A stretch of 26,977 bases of DNA from CAZCWX01 sp964502465. GTDB lineage: Bacteria > Desulfobacterota > Binatia > Bin18. The DNA lies in the NCBI GenBank assembly GCA_964502465.1, contig CAZCWX010000182.1, forward strand, positions 1-26,977, read 5' to 3'. The notes below the pieces were generated by a model that did not search any database, was not told where the DNA came from, and saw only the letters and a program-made list of their open reading frames with translations. Position numbers and translations under genes: made by a program. Shown here one piece after another: positions 13,073 to 21,500 of the stretch. Position 1 is the stretch's first letter. Each line of letters opens with the position of its first letter.

Positions 13073-14338
13073 ATGACGACTCAGCGTACCCTAATGGCTG
13101 GTTACCGTATGTTGGATCTCTGCAATGAACGCGGGGTGCTCTGTGGCAAGATTTTTGCCGATATGGGAGCAGAAGTGATTAAGGTCGAACCGCCTGGAGG
13201 TGATGCGGCTCGCGCCCTACCGCCGTTCTACAAGAATGAAGTCAATCCAGAAAAGAGCCTGTTCTGGTTTGCGTATAACGCGGGGAAGAAAAGCGTCACG
13301 CTTGATCCGATCACTGCTGAAGGTCAGGCGGTGTTCCGGGATTTAGTCAAAGCCTCTGACTTCGTCGTCGAATCATTCCCTGTCGGGTATCTCGACAGCC
13401 TTGGACTCGGCTACGAAGCGCTCTCGCGCCTCAACCCTCGTATCATCCTTACTTCATTGACACCGTTTGGTGATACCGAACCAGGTCGAGGTCAGCAAGC
13501 CGATGACTTAGTGTTATGGGCGACTGGCGGCATGATGGCCATCATGGGCGAGCGCGACCGGCCTCCGGTGCGCATGAACTTGTTGCAGAGTTACTTTCAC
13601 GCCAGCGCTGAAGCTGCGGTCGGTACTATGACCGCGCACTATCCACGCGAACTGACCGGTGAAGGACAACATGTCGTGGTGAATATGCAAGCCTGCATTG
13701 TCTGGACCTTGATGAATGAGCAGGCGTATCCTCTGCTGCACGGTAACTCAGTGCAGCGAAACGGCGTATTTGTCGGTTCTGAGGGCATGCGTCAACGCAC
13801 GGTATTTCCATGCAAAGACGGGCACATCACCCTGCTCTTAGCTGGTGGCCCCTTAGCATTTTCTTTGCGTGCCTTTGTCAAATGGATGGACGAAAAAGGC
13901 ATGGCTCCCTCATGGATGGTAGAAAAAGATTGGAGTATGTGGGGACCAGCAACGTTTATGAATGCCAAAGGAGAAGAAGTCCAAAAAGAAATCGATGCAA
14001 TCGAATCTGCCGTCACACATTTTCTCATGACCATGACCAAAGCCGAGATTTACGCCGAGGCATTGAAGCGGCGTATTCTTCTCGCCCCAGTTTCCACTGT
14101 GGCTGATATTACCGCGAGTGAGCAGCTCGCAGCCCGGAATTTCTTCGTGCCCATCGTCCATGAAGACCTGGGAGCGCCCATCCTGTATCCAGGACCATTC
14201 GCTAAACTGAGCGAGACCCCGCTCAGTGTGGCCGGCCGTGCCCCACACGTTGGCGAACATAACAACGAGATCTATGGCGGGCTGCTCGGGTACAACAAGG
14301 AGCGGCTTCTAGCCTTGCGGGCAATGGGAGCGATTTAA
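13073..14338 (+). CDS. CoA-transferase family III (CaiB/BaiF) lacking the catalytic Asp
   Basis: A 421-residue class III CoA-transferase-fold protein, cytoplasmic. Family motifs: MLDLCNERGVLCGKIFADMGAEVIKVE at the N-terminus, NAGKKSVTLD, then FVVESFPVGYLDSLGLGYEAL. In active members the nucleophilic aspartate lies in a GxGQxVDVxM motif. Here the segment reads GEGQHVVVNMQ (residues 197-206) with valine at the Asp position (codon GTG at 13676). That suggests a non-catalytic subunit or altered chemistry. ATG 13073 is preferred because GAAGGAG lies 8 nt upstream; a GTG 6 nt earlier is too close to it. A second CoA-transferase with an intact Asp follows 245 nt downstream, so a heteromeric pair is plausible. 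Confidence 0.85.
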   Translation: MTTQRTLMAGYRMLDLCNERGVLCGKIFADMGAEVIKVEPPGGDAARALPPFYKNEVNPEKSLFWFAYNAGKKSVTLDPITAEGQAVFRDLVKASDFVVESFPVGYLDSLGLGYEALSRLNPRIILTSLTPFGDTEPGRGQQADDLVLWATGGMMAIMGERDRPPVRMNLLQSYFHASAEAAVGTMTAHYPRELTGEGQHVVVNMQACIVWTLMNEQAYPLLHGNSVQRNGVFVGSEGMRQRTVFPCKDGHITLLLAGGPLAFSLRAFVKWMDEKGMAPSWMVEKDWSMWGPATFMNAKGEEVQKEIDAIESAVTHFLMTMTKAEIYAEALKRRILLAPVSTVADITASEQLAARNFFVPIVHEDLGAPILYPGPFAKLSETPLSVAGRAPHVGEHNNEIYGGLLGYNKERLLALRAMGAI

Positions 14339-14348
14339 AAAGAAGCGG

Positions 14349-14376
14349 TCAGCCGTCAGTGGTCAGCAATCAGCTA
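14349..14376 (+). repeat. Heptamer array D (TCAGCNN)4
   Basis: TCAGCCG TCAGTGG TCAGCAA TCAGCTA, directly after CoA-transferase 1. Pairs in inverted sense with array E. Confidence 0.7.
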
Positions 14377-14443
14377 AAAGAAAAAGATACATGAAACCAA
14401 AACTTCAAGCTAAGGACCTGGGCAAGAATAACTGGGTCAATTC

Positions 14444-14501
14444 TTGTGGTGCGGGCCTCTGGCCTGCCCTTCACCATGCAGGCGGGACGCCTGCACCACA
14501 A
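14444..14501. repeat. 58-bp palindromic REP-like element
   Basis: Outer arms TTGTGGTGC (14444-14452) and GCACCACAA (14493-14501) enclose two smaller hairpins (GGCC-TCT-GGCC and GCAGGC-GGGAC-GCCTGC). It lies between the two CoA-transferase genes. Extended GC-rich palindromes of this kind are typical dispersed REP-type elements. Confidence 0.6.
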
Positions 14502-14540
14502 TATGAGAACGATCAACTTATTTCTGCTCGGCTCCTAAAG

Positions 14541-14566
14541 GCTGATTACTCATAGCTAATAGCTTA
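14541..14566 (-). repeat. Heptamer array E (GCTGANN)n, degenerate
   Basis: GCTGATT ACTCATA GCTAATA GCTTA, weaker copy of the 7-bp pattern just before CoA-transferase 2. Confidence 0.5.
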
Positions 14567-14583
14567 CTCTTGGAGAGAAACCA

Positions 14584-15801
14584 ATGAACCGTCGCTATGC
14601 GTTCGAAGAGATTAAAGTTGCTGACTTTACCTGGGTTGGTGTTGGACCAATCACCACCAAATACCTTGCTGACCACGGAGCCACGGTAGTGCGCCTCGAG
14701 TCCCATACCCGCCCTGACGTATTGAGGCTCGCCCCACCCTGGCGCGACGGACAACCAGGTCTGGACCGCAGCCAGTTTTTTGCCAGCTTTAATACCAGCA
14801 AGTACGGCATCACACTCGATTTGAGCAAACCAGAAGCCCAGGAACTCGCCAAAAAGCTCGTCGCGTGGGCCGATATAGCAGTTGAGAGTTTCACCCCTAA
14901 GGCGATGCGCAATTGGGGGCTTGATTACGAACACCTCAAGCAGGTCAATCCACAATTGATTATGCTCTCGACCTGCCAGCAGGGTCAAACCGGGCCACAT
15001 GCCCTGTATCCAGGGTTTGGTCAGCTGATGGCTTCACTTGCTGGCTACTACCACATCTCTGGTTGGCCAGATCGTCCGCCAGCACCCCCTTATGGTGCGT
15101 ACACCGATTTTATCGCTCCCCGCTTTGCTGCCACAGTGTTAATGGCGGCGCTCGATTATCGTCGCCGCACTGGGGTGGGCCAGTACATTGATCTTGCGCA
15201 GTATGAAGCATCGTTGCATTTTCTTGCCCCTGCGCTGCTCGATTATCATGTGAATGATCGAGTGTTAGAGCGCGAAGGAAATCGTTCGTTTCGTTCCGCC
15301 CCACATGGAGCTTATCGTTGCCAAGGAGAGGATCGCTGGCTGGCAGTTTCAGTGAGTAACGATGCACAATGGCAAGGATTGTTGGCAGCACTAGGAAATC
15401 CCAGTTGGGGGCAAGATCCACGCTTTGTTAGCCAAAACGATCGGCTTGCACACGGTGAAGAACTTGATCGTCTTGTCGAAGCCTGGACTGTCCAGCATGA
15501 CGCTGAAGCAGCGGCAGACACCTTACAGAAAGCCGGAGTCCCAGCCGGAGTCGTGCAAAATTGCCTGGACCTTCACCAAGATCCCCGGCTTGAAGCATGG
15601 GGAATGTTCCAGTATTTGGCACACAAAGAAATGGGCCCTTCCCCATATGAAGGACATCAGTTCCGTCTGTCAAAAACTCCCGGAGAGTTGCGTTGGGCTG
15701 CGCCGGTCATGGGTCAGCATAACGAGTATATCTTCAAAGAAATCCTTGGTCTCAGCCAGGAAGAAATCGTCAGGTTGGCTGAGGAGAAGGTGATTTATTA
15801 A
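14584..15801 (+). CDS. CoA-transferase family III (CaiB/BaiF)
   Basis: A 405-residue class III CoA-transferase. Motifs: FEEIKVADFTWVGVGPITTKYLADHGATVVRLE, then NTSKYGITLDLSKPEA and VESFTPKAMRNWGLDYEHL. The catalytic aspartate is present in GVGQYIDLAQYEASL (Asp203). These enzymes move CoA between carboxylic acids through an Asp-linked anhydride. A GGAGAG site lies 6 nt from the ATG. It follows the Asp-less paralogue at 13073-14338; the pair resembles two-subunit class III transferases such as benzylsuccinate CoA-transferase, although no other benzylsuccinate gene is here. Substrate unknown. Confidence 0.88.
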   Translation: MNRRYAFEEIKVADFTWVGVGPITTKYLADHGATVVRLESHTRPDVLRLAPPWRDGQPGLDRSQFFASFNTSKYGITLDLSKPEAQELAKKLVAWADIAVESFTPKAMRNWGLDYEHLKQVNPQLIMLSTCQQGQTGPHALYPGFGQLMASLAGYYHISGWPDRPPAPPYGAYTDFIAPRFAATVLMAALDYRRRTGVGQYIDLAQYEASLHFLAPALLDYHVNDRVLEREGNRSFRSAPHGAYRCQGEDRWLAVSVSNDAQWQGLLAALGNPSWGQDPRFVSQNDRLAHGEELDRLVEAWTVQHDAEAAADTLQKAGVPAGVVQNCLDLHQDPRLEAWGMFQYLAHKEMGPSPYEGHQFRLSKTPGELRWAAPVMGQHNEYIFKEILGLSQEEIVRLAEEKVIY

Positions 15802-16040
15802 AACGGAATGAGTAATTTCACAATCTTCTTCGTACGTTTTACGCCTTAAGAAGCACGCTCACCTTCATTCCATTCGGCCTCTTTTCTGCCCGGGTGCTCA
15901 CCGCATTCAACGACCGCCACTATTTAGCATATGATCTTCGCTAATAATGGAACGTAACCCCAGTCACAGAAAAACAGCCTTTCCTCACCTGCCTTTTTTC
16001 TGGTAAAGTGCCCGCCAGACCTGCAAAGGGAGGCTCGGAT

Positions 16041-16970
16041 ATGAGCAGTACTAAAATCGGAATAGGCTTTGGTTTGTGGCGGCTTGGCATGCCGAGCCCA
16101 GACACGATCTGTTCTTACGCAGAACGAGCTGAGGCCGTGGGCATCGACTCCATTTGGCTTTCTGATCACATTGTCTCGCGTAACCCAGAGTTGGAGATCT
16201 CGTGCATCATGGCGATGTTCGCTGCCCGCACGAAAAAGATCAAAATGGGGCCGAGTGTGCTGACCCTGCCTGCCCGTGACCCGGTACAGGTGGCAAAAAC
16301 CTACGCCACCCTTGACTACCTCACCGGAAGTTGTGGACGGGTCATTATGGCAGTTGGGCTTGGCAGTGATCCTCGCGACTGCCTCGCTTGTGGGATTCTC
16401 CCAGAAGAGCGAGCCAAACGCATGGAAGAGGGCGTGCAGGTCATGCGTAAACTCTGGGCTGGGCCGCACGTGACGCATGAAGGACGATTCTACAAATTCA
16501 CCGATGTCACTATCGAACCCCGTCCGGCGAAAGGAGCGCTCGACGTCTGGATCGGTGGCAAGAGCGATCTGGCCATCAAGCGAACTGCGAGATATGGTGA
16601 TGGCTGGTTTCCCTCTTTTGTTACACCGGAAGAGTTTCAAACTGGGATGGAGAAACTTAAGGACTACGGGACACAGTACGGCCGCACGATGAACCCACGT
16701 GAGGCTGGAGTCTTGCTCTTAACGCACGTCAGCCACGATCGCACCCGTGCCCAGGACATCGCTCAGAAGTTTTTTCAAGGGTTTCCCATTCCACCGGAGT
16801 CGCTGCCGGCTCGCTGCGCTATCGGCACGCCGGAAGAATGTATTGAAAAGGTTCGTTCCTATGTTGAGGTTGGGTGCAGCAAATTTGTTCTTTGGCCCGT
16901 TGCACCACCTGATGAGTTAGTGTCTCAAATTGAAACGTATGGAAGGGAGATCATCCCTCACTTTTCCTAA
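16041..16970 (+). CDS. LLM class flavin-dependent oxidoreductase
   Basis: A 309-residue luciferase-like (bacterial luciferase superfamily) oxidoreductase using FMN or F420. The start pattern KIGIGFGLWRLGMPSPDTICSYAERAEAVGIDSIWLSDHI is the first TIM-barrel turn, followed by VLTLPARDPVQVAKTYATLDYLTGSCGRVIMAVGLGSD (typical R(N/D)P(L/V)xxAKxxATLDxLSxGRxxLGVGxG) and APRRP-like WIGG(K/N)S and GDGWFP blocks. ATG 16041 is chosen for the GGGAGG 7 nt upstream and the SxxKIG family start; an in-frame start 33 nt earlier is less likely. It follows the CoA-transferase pair by 239 nt. Relatives monooxygenate or reduce varied substrates; nothing here fixes which. Confidence 0.88.
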   Translation: MSSTKIGIGFGLWRLGMPSPDTICSYAERAEAVGIDSIWLSDHIVSRNPELEISCIMAMFAARTKKIKMGPSVLTLPARDPVQVAKTYATLDYLTGSCGRVIMAVGLGSDPRDCLACGILPEERAKRMEEGVQVMRKLWAGPHVTHEGRFYKFTDVTIEPRPAKGALDVWIGGKSDLAIKRTARYGDGWFPSFVTPEEFQTGMEKLKDYGTQYGRTMNPREAGVLLLTHVSHDRTRAQDIAQKFFQGFPIPPESLPARCAIGTPEECIEKVRSYVEVGCSKFVLWPVAPPDELVSQIETYGREIIPHFS

Positions 16971-17040
16971 CGTTTGCTCATGAGAGCAGTACCCGCAGTT
17001 CGACCGATCCAGACTCAAGACTCAAGACCCTAGAGTGTTT

Positions 17041-17547
17041 ATGGACGTTTTTGACTGTATCCGCACTCGCCCCGCAATTCGCAGTTTTCGCCCGGAGCCA
17101 ATTCCAGACGCTGTGGTCAAAAAAATTCTCGAAGCCGGGCGACAAGCACACTCCCAACGAAACCGTCAACCCTGGCGTTTTGTCGTCATCCAAAATCGAG
17201 ACACGCTGCAGCAGATCGGTGCCCTCGCTCCTACTGGACCGTACATTGCCGATGCACCTCTCGCTATCGCGCTCGTCATAGAGGGAGCGAAGAATCCGCA
17301 GATCGACGCCACGCGCACAGCCGAATGTTTGATGCTGGCCGCCTGGGGTGAAGGGGTGGGATCGTGTTGGGTCGGCGGACTGAATCGGCCAAAGATAAAG
17401 GAATTGCTTAACATTCCCGAAGCAGCAGACCTGATCACGGTCATCCCGCTTGGCTATCCAAGCGAAGAAGAAAAAGCCAAAAAGAAAATCAGAAAACGGC
17501 TGGACAAAATTGCCTACCGCGAGCGGTATGGGGAAGCGTATGTGTAA
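17041..17547 (+). CDS. Nitroreductase family protein
   Basis: A 168-residue FMN-dependent nitroreductase-like protein. The MDVFDCIRTRPAIRSFRPEPIPDAVVKKILEAG start and SQRNRQPWRFVVI give the FMN phosphate contacts (family: S..N.QPW.F). WGEGVGSCWVGGL and the closing VIPLGYPSEEE complete the fold, with the K-rich tail KKKIRKRLDKIAY. It follows the LLM gene by 70 nt on the same strand. No strong ribosome-binding site is seen before ATG 17041. Typical roles are NAD(P)H reduction of nitroaromatics, quinones or enoates. Confidence 0.85.
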   Translation: MDVFDCIRTRPAIRSFRPEPIPDAVVKKILEAGRQAHSQRNRQPWRFVVIQNRDTLQQIGALAPTGPYIADAPLAIALVIEGAKNPQIDATRTAECLMLAAWGEGVGSCWVGGLNRPKIKELLNIPEAADLITVIPLGYPSEEEKAKKKIRKRLDKIAYRERYGEAYV

Positions 17548-17556
17548 CCTGAGTGG

Positions 17557-17582
17557 TCAGCACTCAGCCGTCAGCTTTCAGC
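17557..17582 (+). repeat. Heptamer array F (TCAGCNN)4
   Basis: TCAGCAC TCAGCCG TCAGCTT TCAGC, forming an inverted pair with array G 44 nt later; together they could form a long imperfect hairpin in the gap before the carboxyltransferase gene. Confidence 0.7.
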
Positions 17583-17625
17583 AAAAAAGCAACAGAGAAG
17601 AGGCAAAGATATAACCTGCTCTTCA

Positions 17626-17648
17626 GCTGATGGCTGATAGCTGACCGC
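17626..17648 (-). repeat. Heptamer array G (GCTGANN)3
   Basis: GCTGATG GCTGATA GCTGACC GC, the inverted partner of array F, 18 nt before ATG 17667. Confidence 0.7.
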
Positions 17649-17666
17649 TTTTCATAGAAAGAGACT

Positions 17667-19271
17667 ATGGATCGGATTGAAAGTAAGATTCGCACCAACG
17701 CTCCGGAGTTTCAGGCCAATACGACCCACATGGCGACTCTCGTCAGCCGTCTCAAAGAAGAATTGGCAAAAGCTCGGCTCGGTGGGCCAGAAGAATTTCG
17801 TAAGCGGCACAAAGAGCGCGGCAAGTTGTTAGCGCGCGAACGCATCGAGGCACTGCTCGACCCAAATACCCCCTTCATGGAACTCTCTCCTCTTGCTGCT
17901 TATGGCATGTACGATGACCCACCGTCGGCAGGCATCGTCACCGGCATCGGACTTATCCATGGACGCGAAGCCGTCGTCGTGTCAAATGATGCGACGGTCA
18001 AAGGTGGGAGCTACTACCCAATAACGGTGAAGAAACATCTACGTGCTCAAGAGATCGCTCAGAACAATCATCTGCCTTGCGTATATTTGGTCGACTCTGG
18101 CGGCGCGAACCTTCCCTATCAGGCTGAGATCTTTCCTGACCGTGAACATTTTGGACGCATTTTCTACAACGAAGCCCGCATGTCGGCGCTAGGCATCCCA
18201 CAAATAGCTGTGGTCATGGGTTCTTGCACGGCAGGCGGGGCATATGTGCCAGCGATGGCCGACGAGAATGTCATCGTCAAAGAGCGCGGCACCATCTTCC
18301 TTGCCGGGCCACCATTGGTCAAAGCAGCCACCGGGGAAGAAGTAAGCGCTGAAGAACTAGGGGGCGGAGACGTGCATACGCGCATCTCTGGCGTCTCTGA
18401 TCATCTCGCAGAGAATGATGAGCACGCTTTGGAGATTACTCGCTCAATCTTTGAAAATGTCCCCCGTCCACAAAAATTTCTGCTGAACTATGAAGAACCC
18501 GAAGAACCAGCCTACGATCCTGCAGAGCTCTACGGGGTAATTCCAAGAGACACGCGTGTTCCGTATGATGTCCATGAAGTGATCGCCCGTTTCGTTGATG
18601 GCAGCAGGCTGCATGAATTCAAGGCTCGATACAGTCCCACGTTAGTCACAGGCTTTGCCCGTATCCATGGCTATCTCGTCGGTATTGTCGCAAACAACGG
18701 CGTCTTATTCTCTGAGTCCGCCCTCAAAGGTTCTCACTTCATCGAGTTGTGTTGTCAGCGGAAGATTCCGTTAGTGTTTCTGCAAAATATCACTGGATTC
18801 ATGGTTGGGAAAAAATACGAACAAGGCGGCATTGCCAAGGATGGAGCCAAAATGGTGCATGCAGTGGCGAATGCCCAAGTGCCGAAGTTTACCGTCATCA
18901 TCGGCGCGTCCAACGGTGCTGGAAACTACGGCATGTGCGGTCGGTCCTACTCTCCACGATTGCTCTTTATGTGGCCGAACTCGCGTATTTCCGTGATGGG
19001 CGGAGAGCAGGCGGCGAACGTGCTCCTCACCGTCAAACTTCAGCAGTTACGAGAGAAAGGCCAGAGTATGAGTCCTGAAGAGCAACACGCCTTCATGGCA
19101 CCAACGCTGGCGAAATACGAGGAAGAGGGGAATCCCTATTACTCCACCGCCCGATTATGGGACGATGGCATTCTTGATCCACGTGAAACTCGCGACGTTC
19201 TTGGACTCAGCATCGCGCTGTCTTTGAACGCCCCTATTCCTGACCATCGCGTTGGTGTATTCCGCATGTGA
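17667..19271 (+). CDS. Acyl-CoA carboxylase, carboxyltransferase (beta) subunit, methylcrotonyl type
   Basis: A 534-residue carboxyltransferase, the component that moves CO2 from carboxybiotin to an acyl-CoA. Motifs: GKLLARERIEALLDP, VDSGGANLPYQ, IAVVMGSCTAGGAYVPAMADE (first oxyanion hole), FLAGPPLVKAATGEEVSAEELGG, and FLQNITGFMVGKKYEQGGIAKDGAKM, followed by GASNGAGNYGMCGRSYSPR (second oxyanion hole). The NITGFMVG...GIAKDGAKM and GNYGMCGR strings are those of 3-methylcrotonyl-/geranyl-CoA carboxylase beta subunits. The required biotin-carboxylase/biotin-carrier alpha subunit, usually adjacent, is not in the window. Full length. It precedes folE by 16 nt, so the two may be co-transcribed. Confidence 0.92.
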   Translation: MDRIESKIRTNAPEFQANTTHMATLVSRLKEELAKARLGGPEEFRKRHKERGKLLARERIEALLDPNTPFMELSPLAAYGMYDDPPSAGIVTGIGLIHGREAVVVSNDATVKGGSYYPITVKKHLRAQEIAQNNHLPCVYLVDSGGANLPYQAEIFPDREHFGRIFYNEARMSALGIPQIAVVMGSCTAGGAYVPAMADENVIVKERGTIFLAGPPLVKAATGEEVSAEELGGGDVHTRISGVSDHLAENDEHALEITRSIFENVPRPQKFLLNYEEPEEPAYDPAELYGVIPRDTRVPYDVHEVIARFVDGSRLHEFKARYSPTLVTGFARIHGYLVGIVANNGVLFSESALKGSHFIELCCQRKIPLVFLQNITGFMVGKKYEQGGIAKDGAKMVHAVANAQVPKFTVIIGASNGAGNYGMCGRSYSPRLLFMWPNSRISVMGGEQAANVLLTVKLQQLREKGQSMSPEEQHAFMAPTLAKYEEEGNPYYSTARLWDDGILDPRETRDVLGLSIALSLNAPIPDHRVGVFRM

Positions 19272-19287
19272 GGGAGGTTGCGAGCCG

Positions 19288-19959
19288 ATGAAACAAAACG
19301 CGCTAAGGAGCGCAGTCAAATCGATGAACAATAAACACATATCGAAAGGGAAAAACCGTAATAGTCACGTGACGGTCTTGCAGGAACGAGCAGCTCTGAC
19401 CAGCGGCATCGAAAAGAACGTCCGGCAAATCTTACAATACATGGGAGAAGACCCTGAACGTGAAGGATTACTGAAAACCCCAGCTCGTGTTGCCCGTGCC
19501 TTTGAGTATCTGACCAAGGGATACGACCAAGATCCCAAAGAAGTCATCAATGGAGCAATGTTCACCGAAGATTACCAGGAGATGATCCTGGTGAAGGATA
19601 TCGACTTCTTCTCCCTGTGTGAACATCATATCCTACCCTTTTTCGGCAGAGCACACGTGGCGTATATCCCGAAAAACCGCATTGTGGGACTGAGCAAAGT
19701 CGCCCGGTTAGTGGAGGTATTCGCGCGGCGCTTGCAGGTCCAAGAGCGTTTGACTACGCAGATTGCCAACACCCTTATGGAAGAATTGGATCCTCTCGGG
19801 GTCGGAGTCATTATCAGAGCTGAACACCTGTGCATGCGCATGCGCGGAGTAGAAAAACAGAACTCCATCGTCACCACCAGCGCGATGTTGGGTGCTTTCC
19901 GCACTCACCAGGAAACCCGCGAAGAGTTCATCATTCTGGTGAATGGCAGTCAGCGCTGA
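19288..19959 (+). CDS. folE: GTP cyclohydrolase I
   Basis: A 223-residue type I GTP cyclohydrolase, converting GTP to 7,8-dihydroneopterin triphosphate, the first step of folate and pterin synthesis. Zn-binding and catalytic residues are present in FSLCEHHILPFFGRAHVAYIP (Cys, His, His) and AEHLCMRMRG (second Cys). LLKTPARVARAFEYLTKGY and GLSKVARLVEVFARR are family blocks. The start is placed at 19288, 10 nt after AGGGAGG; the first ~35 residues are basic and poorly conserved, so ATG 19324 is an alternative. It begins 16 nt after the carboxyltransferase gene. Its stop codon lies in a palindrome shared with the convergent TolC-family gene. Confidence 0.93.
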   Translation: MKQNALRSAVKSMNNKHISKGKNRNSHVTVLQERAALTSGIEKNVRQILQYMGEDPEREGLLKTPARVARAFEYLTKGYDQDPKEVINGAMFTEDYQEMILVKDIDFFSLCEHHILPFFGRAHVAYIPKNRIVGLSKVARLVEVFARRLQVQERLTTQIANTLMEELDPLGVGVIIRAEHLCMRMRGVEKQNSIVTTSAMLGAFRTHQETREEFIILVNGSQR

Positions 19960-21458
19960 GGCAGATAGTCTTGGGCGAACACTCCTACTGCCCGATCAAG
20001 CCCTAAGAGGGCGATCTGATAGGCATAGGTTTGATCGATGAGTTGAGTACGGACTTGGTTCAACGCGTTCAGCGAGGTGTTGACATCCAGGCTGGTCGCT
20101 AGTCCTACACGATATTGTTTCGAGGTGATGTCGTAATTTTCCTGCGCTAAAGCGACTTCTTTGTTCAAGGTCTCCAGGTTTGCGCCAAGGGTCTCAATCG
20201 TGAGAAGTGCAGTCTTGACATCGACGCCAATATCCTTGCGCAGACGATCAACCTGGAGCTGCGCTTGGATCATATTTTCGTTTTGCTCCTGCAGGTCGAT
20301 TTCTCGCATGCCACCGTCGAATATCGGCACCTGAAAGATCACTTGGAGGGTCCAAAATTCATCAGGATTAGCGAAGGTCGCGTTGTTAATCCGGGGAAAT
20401 TGAAACTGTGCACTGACTTGCGGGAAGTAACGCGCGACGACTTGATTCTTGCGCTGGCGAGCCATGTCTACGGCAAAGACCTGCGCGCGCAGATCCTGCC
20501 GCTGGGCATAGGCTTTTTCGAGCAGTTGCTCATACGCTGCTCCTGCATAGGAAAGCGCAGGCGGCTCAATCACCCCCAGGGGCTCACGGATGCCTATGGC
20601 ACGAGCAAGTACGGTAAAGTTCAGTTGTAACGCATTGCGGGTGTCAATCAAGGCGCGCTCTGCACGCGCAACGGCCACCTCGGCACGCAGCACATCAGTC
20701 TTCGTGACTTCTCCTACCCGGAAACGAGCCTGAGCCTGCTTGAGTTCATCTTGGGCAAGTCGCAAGGTGTCCCGCGCCACAGCGACCTGGGCCTGGGCAC
20801 GGAGGACACTGTAATAGGCTTGGGCCACTCCAAAGAGGACTTCACGGATAGTCAGATCGTACTGCTCTTTATTCTGCTTTACTGAGTCTTTGCCCAGTCG
20901 CCACGTAGGAGGGAAGGCAGGTTGAAGAAGAGGCTGGGTCACGGCGAAGAGGCCCTGCCATTGATTGAGCGGACGGATCGTCGAGGTTGAGATGCCAATC
21001 GGATTGTCGGCTGGCAGGTCGGGAGTTGTCCGCACAAAAGAAATTTCTTCTTTGTTACGCGTATAGATCCCCGTGATATCACCGCGCGGAGTGAGCAGGG
21101 CCACAGCCCGCCATGGTAGCAACTGCGCCTTGAGCAATTCCCGCTCAGCGATCTTGATTTGTTCTTCATTCGCCAGAGCTAACTGATAAGCTTCGTCTAA
21201 GGCAATCACTTGACCTGTAGGACTCTCCTCGATCACCATTCCCGCGGGAGGAATAAACGGCGGGGAGTGATCAGAGGACAGTGCGTTGCCGGTGCTCTGC
21301 GCAACAGTCTTTCCTCCCTGGAACGATTGCCTCTCTTGCCTGCGCTCTCCAGAATGACCTGAAGCAACCCCCAGTATCAGAGCAAACACCAGAGAGAAAG
21401 ACACGCTACTCTTCCAACGTCGTTGATCCCGCTCTGGCACGTCGTTTTCGCCATCCAT
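19950..21458 (-). CDS. TolC family outer membrane efflux protein
   Basis: A 502-residue outer-membrane channel protein for type I secretion or multidrug efflux. An N-terminal membrane segment (SFSLVFALILGVASG) acts as a signal peptide after a charged leader. Two alpha-helical OEP repeats follow: LDEAYQLALANEEQIKIAERELLKA to ARFRVGEVTKTDVLRAEVAVARAE, and AQRQDLRAQVFAVDMAR to SKQYRVGLATSLDVNTSLNALNQVRTQLI. The VGxxTxxDVLxAEVxLAxA signature is typical. ATG 21458 with GAGGTGA 8 nt upstream is preferred over GTG 21470. No inner-membrane or fusion partner is visible. It starts about 40 nt after rnpB and may share that transcript. Its 3' end overlaps folE by 10 nt, tail to tail. Confidence 0.9.
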   Translation of the reverse strand: MDGENDVPERDQRRWKSSVSFSLVFALILGVASGHSGERRQERQSFQGGKTVAQSTGNALSSDHSPPFIPPAGMVIEESPTGQVIALDEAYQLALANEEQIKIAERELLKAQLLPWRAVALLTPRGDITGIYTRNKEEISFVRTTPDLPADNPIGISTSTIRPLNQWQGLFAVTQPLLQPAFPPTWRLGKDSVKQNKEQYDLTIREVLFGVAQAYYSVLRAQAQVAVARDTLRLAQDELKQAQARFRVGEVTKTDVLRAEVAVARAERALIDTRNALQLNFTVLARAIGIREPLGVIEPPALSYAGAAYEQLLEKAYAQRQDLRAQVFAVDMARQRKNQVVARYFPQVSAQFQFPRINNATFANPDEFWTLQVIFQVPIFDGGMREIDLQEQNENMIQAQLQVDRLRKDIGVDVKTALLTIETLGANLETLNKEVALAQENYDITSKQYRVGLATSLDVNTSLNALNQVRTQLIDQTYAYQIALLGLDRAVGVFAQDYLPQR

Positions 21459-21500
21459 GTGTTTTCTCACCTCACCTTGTCTCAGTAGTCAGCCCAGTAG

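Noticed and set aside
15924..16640. A 238-codon open reading frame on the minus strand
   Set aside because: It lies antisense to the well-supported LLM oxidoreductase gene, has no recognisable domain and no ribosome-binding site.
8923..17648. A CRISPR-like array from the TCAGCNN repeats
   Set aside because: Units are 7 bp with 2-bp variable parts, no 25-40 bp repeats or spacers, and no cas genes.
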